Shown here: one piece after another, positions 57,923-64,000 of the stretch | How the letters are laid out: every line of letters starts with the position of its first letter | Position numbering within the stretch: position 1 is the stretch's first letter | NCBI RefSeq assembly: GCF_001612685.1 | Contig: NZ_BDAY01000042.1 | Location: 1 to 64,000 of the forward strand | Length of the DNA stretch: 64,000 nt | Source of the DNA: Nocardia altamirensis NBRC 108246 | GTDB lineage: Bacteria; Actinomycetota; Actinomycetes; Mycobacteriales; Mycobacteriaceae | Reading direction: 5' to 3' | Position numbers and translations under genes: made by a program | The notes under the pieces: model-generated | Databases searched by the model: none | What the model was told of the DNA's origin: nothing | What the model saw: only the letters and a program-made list of their open reading frames with translations

Positions 57923-59269
57923 CTACGCCCTCGTTCGGGCCGACTCGACGACCGAGCGGGCGTGCTGCCGCCACTCGGTGACGGCGCGGCCACGGAATCC
58001 GGCCAGCGCGCCGTCGAACTGCGTTGCGCGCTTGGTGACGGTGAGGCCGATATAGGTGTGATGACTGGTGATCGCTTGTGTCGCAACGGAACACGCCTCG
58101 TCGATCTCGCCTGCGCTCAGCAACGCGGTGGCGTGTTCGAAGCGGACAAGGGCGGGTTCCATTGTTTCCTGCGGGTCATATCGGACCAGTGCACAGGCCG
58201 CCGCCTTGGCGGTTTCCGCGGCGCGACCGAGGCGCGAATAGCCAATCGCTTGATAGAAAGCGAGCTTTTCCGGTCGATAGGAAAAGATCCCCACCGTAAG
58301 CTCCTCCTGGCCAACATTTTCCAATGCACGGGCCGATTTCTCGATGCACCGCGCAAACTGGTCGGCATTGTCGAGACTGGCGTATGCCCTGGCCGCCATT
58401 CCCCACAACCAGGCCGCCGCTGGACCGTTCGTCGGATTATCGTCGAGACGGCCTGCGAGCAGGCTCAGAACTTCCTTCGGTTTATCGCTGTAAGTCGGTA
58501 GATATGCGAGACCGGCGAGTGCGATGTCCTCGGAATAACGATCTCCGATGTCCTGTGCCGCATGAATTGCGGTGCCGTACCACAGCCGGGCCTGACCGAA
58601 ATGTCCTTCGTTGAACAAGATCTCGCCGACCACGTTGGCCAGCCTGCCCGCGGTGCGCACCAGCCGGACCTGATGGTGGGTGGCCTGCCGTTGCGCGAGA
58701 ACGCCACGGACCGCGCGGAATTGCTCGAGCGTCGGGTGTAGCAGCTCGTGCGGCGGCACCTGCACCACTCGTTTGCCCAAGGCCTCGACCGTCTGCTCTA
58801 GCTGGCCGAGCCTTCGCTCGCTGATCGATCCGGCATCCAGGGTGGCCAGCATCTTCTCCGGCTCGCCCGCGACCAGCGCAGCCGCGGGGCCGGTGAGGCC
58901 AACCCCGATGCAGGCCAGCAACTCTCGCCTTCTCACGTCGTCATCCCCGACTTCCTTGTCGAGCCCGATTTCCCTACCGAGCTGGGTGTGTGTCTCGAGC
59001 GCCGAGTCGGTGTCCGCGTGGTCGACGGCGGTGTCCCGGCCTGTGGTGACAGACCGCTCGAACCGTGCGACAACGACCGGATCGGCTTCCGACACAACCC
59101 TGTCGAGCAGGCGTTGGCTTGCGGCATGCATCCGGGTTGTCCGGCCGTTTTCCCACAAGACCACCGTGCGCGGGGTGACGCCCACCAGACGCGCGAATTC
59201 GTACCGACTTCGCCGCATCGCGGCGCGAAGCGCACGGACATCCTCGCCCGTCCAGTCGATCTCAACCAT
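57923..59269 (-). CDS. XRE-family regulator with C-terminal TPR-like repeats
   Basis: The product is 448 aa. Residues about 8-55 form a helix-turn-helix with RYEFARLVGVTPRTVVLWENG, the classic XRE recognition region. From about residue 190 on, helical repeats resemble tetratricopeptide units (HFGQARLWYGTAIHAAQDIG, AAAWLWGMAARAYASLDNAD, IGYSRLGRAAETAKAAACAL), as in Streptomyces-type pleiotropic regulators. A mid-protein LACIGVGLTGPAAALVAG is hydrophobic but short. It is divergent from a 62-aa small gene starting at 59528, and the two may form a regulator-small protein pair. No ligand or target can be read from the sequence. Confidence 0.8.
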   Translation of the reverse strand: MVEIDWTGEDVRALRAAMRRSRYEFARLVGVTPRTVVLWENGRTTRMHAASQRLLDRVVSEADPVVVARFERSVTTGRDTAVDHADTDSALETHTQLGREIGLDKEVGDDDVRRRELLACIGVGLTGPAAALVAGEPEKMLATLDAGSISERRLGQLEQTVEALGKRVVQVPPHELLHPTLEQFRAVRGVLAQRQATHHQVRLVRTAGRLANVVGEILFNEGHFGQARLWYGTAIHAAQDIGDRYSEDIALAGLAYLPTYSDKPKEVLSLLAGRLDDNPTNGPAAAWLWGMAARAYASLDNADQFARCIEKSARALENVGQEELTVGIFSYRPEKLAFYQAIGYSRLGRAAETAKAAACALVRYDPQETMEPALVRFEHATALLSAGEIDEACSVATQAITSHHTYIGLTVTKRATQFDGALAGFRGRAVTEWRQHARSVVESARTRA

Positions 59270-59527
59270 AGGTCCCGCTTCCTCGTACCAGGCTGATACA
59301 AACGGAAACTACCCGCAATTACCGTATTCGGGTCTGTTATCTACCGAATCGCAACGTGCACGCTGAATCAGCACCCGGCGCCGGGGTTCTGCCCAAACCC
59401 TCACGAGGGCGCCGGTATTCCGGAACTCGACGCACGGTCCCGGCACGGCCCGATCCATCCGTGTCGCGCGCGAATCCGGAGGGCGCCTTCGGTGCCGGGT
59501 GCACTGACCTTTACGTGGAGGTGAACA

Positions 59528-59716
59528 ATGGACGCATTGCGCTCGGACGATCGGGAATTGTGGCTGATCCAAAGCCGCGATTGCACGCAGGAACCGGTCG
59601 GTCTCAGCTACGACCGAGCGCGCTTCATTCGCACCGTCCACGGTGGTCACGGCGCCCACTGTCACCAATACCTGGCGGCCTCGGCCTTCTGCCTTCGCCG
59701 GGCCGCCGACAAGTGA
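59528..59716 (+). CDS. Small Cys/His-rich protein divergent from XRE regulator
   Basis: The product is 62 aa. The start has an excellent ribosome binding site, GGAGGTGA at 59517-59524, four bases from ATG 59528, which argues for a real gene. The C-terminal half is rich in histidine and cysteine (HGGHGAHCHQYLAASAFC), and one more cysteine lies in SRDCTQE, which could suggest metal binding. I do not recognise the family. The stop codon is inside the left arm of a strong hairpin. It is divergent from the XRE-TPR regulator (258 bases between starts), an arrangement reminiscent of actinobacterial regulator-small protein cassettes, although it is not an evident DUF397 protein. Confidence 0.65.
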   Translation: MDALRSDDRELWLIQSRDCTQEPVGLSYDRARFIRTVHGGHGAHCHQYLAASAFCLRRAADK

Positions 59717-59759
59717 GCCCGGCGGGACTCGATCTGAGCCGAGTCCCCGCCGGGCTCAC
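59713..59759. terminator. Bidirectional terminator
   Basis: A 19-bp stem with one bulged C runs from GTGAGCCCGGCGGG at 59713 to its complement ending at 59759, with an 8-base loop at 59732-59739. It lies between the small gene (whose stop is in the left arm) and the convergent aldo/keto reductase. Confidence 0.8.
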
Positions 59760-59770
59760 GAAACGAAAAA

Positions 59771-60643
59771 TCAGGCCGCTGCCGAGAGGGCCTCGAACTC
59801 CGTGTCGGTCAGCGTGATCCGCGCCGCCTCGGTGTTCTCTTCCAGATGCGCGATGCTCGCGGTGCCCGGAATCGGCAGCATCACGGGCGAGCGCCGCAGC
59901 AGCCACGCGAGCGCGAGCTGCGCGGGTGTGGCGCCATGGTCCTTGGCGATCGCGTCCAGCGGGCCACCCGGCCTGGCGAGTTCGCCGGTCGCGATGGGGT
60001 ACCACGGGATGAACGCGAGGTTCTCGCGCTCGGCGTACTCGAGCACGTCCTCGTCGGTGCGGTTGGCGAGGTTGTAGAGGTTCTGCACCGAGACGATGGT
60101 GGCGAGCTCGCGGGCCTGCTTCAGCTGTTCGACGCTGACCTGGGACAGGCCGATGTGGCGAATCTTGCCCTCCTGCTGCAGCAGGGTGAGCTCGCCGAGC
60201 TGGTCGGCCAGCGGCACCTTCGGGTCGATGCGATGCAGCTGATAGAGATCGATGCGGTCGAGGCCGAGGTGACGCAGGCTGAGTTCGCTCTGCTGACGCA
60301 GGTACTCGGGCCTGCCGAGCGCACGCCAGTCGCCGGGGCCGCTGCGGGAGAAGCCGCCCTTGGTCGCGATCACCAGGTCGTCGGGGTAGGGGTGCAACGC
60401 CTTGCGGATGAGTTCTTCGCTGACGAACGGGCCGTACGAGTCGGCGGTGTCGATGAAGTTGATGCCGAGCTCGACGACTCGTCGCAGCACCCGGACCGCC
60501 TCGTCGGGATCCTCCGGATCGCCCCAGACGCCGGGGCCGGTCAGTCGCATGGCGCCGTAGCCGAGCCGATGCACGGGTAGGTCACCGCCGACGGCGAACG
60601 TGCCCGACGCTGCGGCGGGCCGGGCGTGCAGGTTGGTGCTCAT
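59771..60643 (-). CDS. Aldo/keto reductase family oxidoreductase
   Basis: The product is a 290-aa NADPH-dependent carbonyl reductase with a TIM-barrel fold. Catalytic tetrad motifs are visible: NFIDTADSYGP (Asp and Tyr), VIATKGGF (Lys), and LYQLHRIDP (His). C-terminal LPIPGTASIAHLEEN is the cofactor-binding stretch of this family. The start at 60643 is preceded by GGAAGGAACC; the longer frame to 60691 lacks this. It sits in a run of minus-strand genes with a DJ-1/PfpI protein and a carboxymuconolactone-decarboxylase-like protein, all plausible handlers of reactive carbonyl compounds. A separate promoter is possible, since the gap to the DJ-1 gene is 142 bases. Confidence 0.9.
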   Translation of the reverse strand: MSTNLHARPAAASGTFAVGGDLPVHRLGYGAMRLTGPGVWGDPEDPDEAVRVLRRVVELGINFIDTADSYGPFVSEELIRKALHPYPDDLVIATKGGFSRSGPGDWRALGRPEYLRQQSELSLRHLGLDRIDLYQLHRIDPKVPLADQLGELTLLQQEGKIRHIGLSQVSVEQLKQARELATIVSVQNLYNLANRTDEDVLEYAERENLAFIPWYPIATGELARPGGPLDAIAKDHGATPAQLALAWLLRRSPVMLPIPGTASIAHLEENTEAARITLTDTEFEALSAAA

Positions 60644-60785
60644 AGTGTTCGGTTCCTTCCGAAGTGGAATTACGCGAAAGCGGACGAGCAAAAGTGACGT
60701 CGCGCGGCAACGTCGATATCGCGAGCAACGTCACTATCGCGCGAGGGATTCCCGATATGAGTATCGCGTTCGCGGCCGGTACACG

Positions 60786-61481
60786 TCAGGTGAGCGAGTT
60801 CAGCAGCTCCTCGGCGACCCCGGCGGAGGAGGCCGGATTCTGCCCGGTGATCAGATTCCGGTCGACCACGATGTTCGGCGCCCACGGCGCACCCTCGCGG
60901 AAGTCGGCGCCGATCTCGACCAGCCGGTCCTGCAGCAGCCACTTCGCCTTGTCCGCGAGCCCGCCCTGGATTTCTTCCGCGTTGGTGAAGCCGGTCACGG
61001 CGTACCCGGCGAAGGCGTTGGCGCCGTCCGCCTTCGTCGCGGCGAGCAGGGCGGCGGGACCGTGGCAGACCACCGCCAGCGGCTTGCCGGATGCCAGTGC
61101 GGCGGTGAGGATTTCGCCGGATACGGTGTTCACCGCGAGGTCCTCCATCGGGCCGTGCCCGCCCGGGTAGAAGACCGCGGCGTAGTCGGCGAGGTCGACC
61201 TCGGACAGCTTGATCGGGCTCCGCAGCTCGGTGCTCGCTGCCAGCGTTGCGGCGAATGCGTCGGCCCGGTCCTGTCCGCCGTTGGCGGCCGCGGCGAGGC
61301 TGCCTCGGTCGACGGGCGGTACCACCCCGTCCGGGGTGGCCACCACGACCTCGTGCCCCGCTTCCTTCACCGCCGCGTAGGGCACGGCGAACTCCTCGGC
61401 CCAGAATCCGGTCGGATGTTCGGTTCCGTCGGCAAGCGTCCATGAGTCGGCGCCGGTCATCACAAAAAGTATCTTCGCCAT
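60786..61481 (-). CDS. DJ-1/PfpI-family protein (Hsp31/glyoxalase III-like)
   Basis: The product is 231 aa. The nucleophile elbow AVVCHGPAALL places the reactive cysteine at Cys139 with His140 next to it, and Glu30 (GFWAEE) is positioned as the usual acidic partner. The family includes Hsp31-type glyoxalase III and protein deglycases that remove methylglyoxal adducts. Length and the FYPGGHGPMEDL motif fit the type 1 glutamine amidotransferase-like fold. The start at 61481 has only a weak ribosome binding site. Placement upstream of an aldo/keto reductase fits carbonyl stress defence; the substrate is inferred. Confidence 0.85.
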   Translation of the reverse strand: MAKILFVMTGADSWTLADGTEHPTGFWAEEFAVPYAAVKEAGHEVVVATPDGVVPPVDRGSLAAAANGGQDRADAFAATLAASTELRSPIKLSEVDLADYAAVFYPGGHGPMEDLAVNTVSGEILTAALASGKPLAVVCHGPAALLAATKADGANAFAGYAVTGFTNAEEIQGGLADKAKWLLQDRLVEIGADFREGAPWAPNIVVDRNLITGQNPASSAGVAEELLNSLT

Positions 61482-61532
61482 GCAGTCGACCCTAGGACCG
61501 GGTCAGTAAACTAGCCAATGGGAACGCCGATA

Positions 61533-62354
61533 TCAGACATCGGAATTCTGATTGATCTTGCGCTCGGCGAAGACCGCGCGTGCCACGGTGATGCCGTTGA
61601 GCGCGGCGGGGAATCCCGCATATCCGGCCATCTGGATCAGCACCTCGACGACCTCCTGTTCGGTGCCGCCGACATTGAGCAGGCCGTGGATGTGCACGCC
61701 GAGTTGGGGTGCGACGCCGAGTGCGGTGCACATGGCGACGGTCACCAGCTCGCGGCTCTTCAGGTCGAGCCCGGGCCTGGAGTAGATGTCGCCGAAGGCG
61801 AATTCGGTGAGGAGCCTGGCGAAATCGGGCGCGATGTCCTGCAACGCGGCCACCACCTGTTCGCCCGCGTGCCCGTCGATCTCGGTCAAGGCGGCTGAAC
61901 CGCGTGCGAATCGGTCACCCTCGGGTGCGCTGGGTGCAGGCGGTTCGGCGGGTAGGTCGGTGCGAGCGGCGAAGACCTCCCTGGCGACGGTCAAGCCGTT
62001 GAGCGCGGCCGGGAATCCGGCGTAGACGCTGGCGTGGATGAGGGTTTCGACGATTTCGGTGCGGGTGACACCGACGTTGAGCGCGCCGTCGAGGTGGAAT
62101 CGCAACTGGGGTGCGGCGTTGCCGAGGGCGGCGAGGGCGCCGACCGTGGCGAGTTGCCGCTGGCGCAGGGTCAGGCCCTGGCGCGACAGGATGTCGCCGT
62201 AGCCGAACTCCACGGTGAGCCTGCCGAGGTCGGGAGCGATGTCGGCCAGGCTGTCGATCACGGCGGTCGCTGCCGGTCCGCCGATGCGCTGGAGCAGTGC
62301 CATGCCGCGCTCGTAGCGATCGAGCTGGGCTGCGGAGTTCTGGGTGCTGGTCAT
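61533..62354 (-). CDS. Tandem-domain carboxymuconolactone decarboxylase family protein
   Basis: The product is 273 aa from ATG 62354 (GTG 62360 is two codons earlier). Two copies of one CMD domain are visible: copy 1 has LRQRQLATVGALAALGNAAP and IHASVYAGFPAALNG; copy 2 has LKSRELVTVAMCTALGVAPQ and IQMAGYAGFPAALNGITVAR. They are joined by a Pro/Ala-rich linker near residue 138. Family members include gamma-carboxymuconolactone decarboxylase and AhpD-like proteins; no CxxC AhpD motif is present, so a peroxidase-reductase role is not supported. The promoter is MerR-type with a 19-bp spacer, and the -10 is so close to the start that the mRNA should be leaderless. Confidence 0.85.
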   Translation of the reverse strand: MTSTQNSAAQLDRYERGMALLQRIGGPAATAVIDSLADIAPDLGRLTVEFGYGDILSRQGLTLRQRQLATVGALAALGNAAPQLRFHLDGALNVGVTRTEIVETLIHASVYAGFPAALNGLTVAREVFAARTDLPAEPPAPSAPEGDRFARGSAALTEIDGHAGEQVVAALQDIAPDFARLLTEFAFGDIYSRPGLDLKSRELVTVAMCTALGVAPQLGVHIHGLLNVGGTEQEVVEVLIQMAGYAGFPAALNGITVARAVFAERKINQNSDV

Positions 62355-62361
62355 GGGCACG

Positions 62362-62392
62362 ACTGTAAAAGTTGGAGTGCACTCCAGCGCAA
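62362..62392 (-). promoter_or_regulatory. MerR-type promoter with perfect palindrome in a 19-bp spacer
   Basis: On the minus strand, -35 TTGCGC (62387-62392) and -10 TACAGT (62362-62367) are separated by exactly 19 bases. The spacer holds the perfect palindrome TGGAGTGCACTCCA (62373-62386). An over-long spacer with central dyad is the hallmark of MerR-family activation by DNA untwisting; the half-sites resemble NmlR/AdhR-type operators. No MerR gene is in the window. Confidence 0.8.
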
Positions 62393-62483
62393 GCTCTCAT
62401 CCTCGAAGGGGAGGCAAGTTCAGGGGAGATCTCGGGGTCGGTCCCCGATGTGGGGTGCCCGCCGAGCTTCTAGCGTCGCAGGC

Positions 62484-63617
62484 ATGCGATTCGCACCAGT
62501 GATTGCCGCCGTCTCCGGGCTGGTACTGCTCGCCGGATGTGCGTCCGACTCGCAGCCGGAACCGGAATCCGTGGTGTCGGACACCAGGATTCGCGCCGTT
62601 CAAGCCGACATCGACGGCCTCGTCGGTGCAGGCGTGACCGGGATGATCGCGACCGTCACCGAGAACGGTAAGACGGTGGCGCTCACCAGCGGGGTGGCCG
62701 ATACCGCTACCAGGGCAACGATTCCCACCGACCCGCCGCAGCAGGTCAGGGTCGGCAGCATCAACAAATCCTTCACCAGCGCGATCGTGCTGCAGCTGGT
62801 GGCCGAGGGCAGGATTCGGCTCGACGAGCCGATCGACACCTATCTGCCCGGGGTGGTGCATGGCCAGGGGATCGACGGTCGCGCGATCACGGTGCGCCAG
62901 ATTCTGCGGCACCAGAGTGGTTTACCGGACTTCGCCACGGACGAGCGGGTAGACGAATACCGGGCGGCGTTGCAGAACCGCATCATGACGCCGGACGAGG
63001 CGCTCGCGATCATCATGAGCAAGCCTGCGGATTTCGCGCCAGGCGCGCGCTTCGCGTACAGCAACTCGAACTACGCCGTCGCCGGTGTGTTGATCGAACG
63101 GGTCACCGGCGCGCGATACGCCGACGAACTGGACCGCCGCATCCTGAAACCGTTGGCGCTCAACGACACCTACTTTCCCGCCGCAGGCGAACACGACATC
63201 CGCGGGCCACACCCGAAGGGCTACGCCGAGATCGACGGCGTGCTCACGGACGTCACCCGCATCGAGCCGTCCGTCCCGTGGGCAGGCGGCGCGCTGGTAT
63301 CCACCGGTGCGGACCTGAACCGTTTCTATGCGGCTCTCCTTTCCGGAAAAGTGGTCCCGGCCGCCGAGCTGCAGGAGATGCGCAACGACGTCGTCGCGGA
63401 CGAGGGTCTCGGCCTCGACGAGCGTTACGGACTTGGCACCAGCACCGCCCGTTTGCCTTGCGGTGCAGAGTCCTTCGGCCACACCGGCGGCATCTACGGT
63501 TACATCGTCATCGCAGGCGCCACCGTGGAAGGCCGAGCCGTGACCTACGCCTTCACCAAGGAGCCCAAGGCTCTGCCCGACCTGACCGCCCTCCTGAGCC
63601 ACGCGCTCTGCCCCTGA
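62484..63617 (+). CDS. Secreted serine beta-lactamase/DD-peptidase-like lipoprotein
   Basis: The product is 377 aa, of the class C beta-lactamase / D-alanyl-D-alanine carboxypeptidase fold. It has a lipoprotein signal peptide with lipobox LLAGC (lipid-modified Cys19). All three active-site motifs are present: Ser92-Ile-Asn-Lys95 (SxxK), Tyr192-Ser-Asn194 (YxN), and His333-Thr-Gly335 (HxG). It therefore probably acts on peptidoglycan peptides or esters outside the membrane; beta-lactam hydrolysis is possible but not predictable from motifs. The start at ATG 62484 gives the full signal peptide; TAGCGT seven bases upstream resembles a -10 box and suggests a leaderless mRNA. It is divergent from the CMD gene. 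Confidence 0.88.
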   Translation: MRFAPVIAAVSGLVLLAGCASDSQPEPESVVSDTRIRAVQADIDGLVGAGVTGMIATVTENGKTVALTSGVADTATRATIPTDPPQQVRVGSINKSFTSAIVLQLVAEGRIRLDEPIDTYLPGVVHGQGIDGRAITVRQILRHQSGLPDFATDERVDEYRAALQNRIMTPDEALAIIMSKPADFAPGARFAYSNSNYAVAGVLIERVTGARYADELDRRILKPLALNDTYFPAAGEHDIRGPHPKGYAEIDGVLTDVTRIEPSVPWAGGALVSTGADLNRFYAALLSGKVVPAAELQEMRNDVVADEGLGLDERYGLGTSTARLPCGAESFGHTGGIYGYIVIAGATVEGRAVTYAFTKEPKALPDLTALLSHALCP

Positions 63618-63641
63618 TACCACTCTGCCCTCGAGGGGTCT

Positions 63642-63674
63642 CCGTCGTCCGGGTGCCGAGCACCCGGACGACGG
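63642..63674. terminator. Perfect 15-bp bidirectional terminator hairpin
   Basis: CCGTCGTCCGGGTGC pairs over 15 bases with GCACCCGGACGACGG around a 3-base loop (CGA). It lies between the convergent lipoprotein gene and the MpaB-like gene, so it serves both. Confidence 0.9.
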
Positions 63675-63681
63675 TGCCATG

Positions 63682-64000
63682 TCAGATCAGGTTCTTGTGG
63701 TTGCGGATTCGGCGCCGGACGTCGGCCATCAGGGTGTGGGTGCTGCCGTGGCGGAGGAAGCGGGGGATGAAGCGATTGACGAACGCGACGAAAACGAAGA
63801 GGTGGTCGAAGCGGCGTTGATCGGTGGCGGTCCATTCGACGCCGAGTTGGTCGCGGAACAGCGGGGCCAGGAAGCCGATAGTGAGGAACCTCAACAGGTT
63901 TCGGAAGGGTAAGCGCAGGGACCAGTGGATCATGCGGAGGTCGAGCAGATCGTTCAGGTAAGCGCGGACGAACTCGTCGATCTCGACCTGCGCGCAGGCC
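63682..64000 (-). CDS. MpaB-like oxygenase (DUF2236), C-terminal part
   Basis: The last 105 codons of a gene whose start lies beyond the right edge. The sequence RNLLRFLTIGFLAPLFRDQL, then WTATDQRRFD and a basic C-terminus, fits the end of actinobacterial MpaB/DUF2236 oxygenases, a heme-dependent family that includes latex-clearing protein. The frame is open to base 64000. The catalytic region is outside the window, so the family call rests on the C-terminus alone. Confidence 0.65.
   Translation of the reverse strand, partial: ACAQVEIDEFVRAYLNDLLDLRMIHWSLRLPFRNLLRFLTIGFLAPLFRDQLGVEWTATDQRRFDHLFVFVAFVNRFIPRFLRHGSTHTLMADVRRRIRNHKNLI

Overview
The window is high-GC actinobacterial DNA. A mycofactocin locus, a KshB-type steroid hydroxylase reductase preceded by a KstR-like operator, and a very large nonribosomal peptide synthetase (NRPS) locus together suggest Mycobacteriales, most likely Nocardia or a close relative. 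The genus call is inference from gene content. No rRNA, tRNA, CRISPR array or transposase was seen.

Layout. Bases 1-190 hold a short tandem repeat. Bases 192-6387 are housekeeping and accessory genes: an AbiEi-like protein, a TetR regulator coupled to an SPW-repeat membrane protein, an FAD ferredoxin-reductase-like enzyme divergent from them, a MurI-like racemase, an AlkD-like DNA glycosylase, and a KshB-like reductase. Bases 6450-12302 are a mycofactocin locus: a non-canonical TetR regulator, then mftA, a fused mftB-mftC gene, mftF and mftG. mftD and mftE are not here. A GAF-domain regulator follows (12429-13784).

Bases 14272-57526 are one co-directional NRPS locus of about 43 kb, read as three frames of 4970, 1012 and 8435 aa. 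It encodes 13 C-A-T modules and a terminal thioesterase. The first two frames are almost certainly one gene of about 5980 aa broken by a net -1 frameshift inside adenylation domain 5. The junction between the second and third frames is a 1-base stop/start overlap. There C6 and A6 lie on different proteins, and each protein end carries a homologous truncated A-domain-like fragment, a possible docking pair. By-eye specificity codes read Ser for modules 1, 3, 6 and 10 and Thr for module 4. The other eight codes were not recognised, although modules 7 and 11 are identical to each other and modules 5 and 13 differ at one position. The first C domain and the thioesterase resemble EntF. No epimerase, methyltransferase, MbtH, transporter or acyl-ligase gene is visible in the window, so this looks like an undescribed, Ser-rich 13-residue peptide or lipopeptide.

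Bases 57574-64000 carry a strong NRPS terminator, two small ORFs, an XRE-TPR regulator, and a stress-type group (aldo/keto reductase, DJ-1/PfpI protein, double carboxymuconolactone-decarboxylase protein). The last of these has a textbook MerR-type promoter with a 19-bp spacer and an apparently leaderless start. A penicillin-binding-like lipoprotein and the 3' end of an MpaB-like oxygenase gene complete the window.
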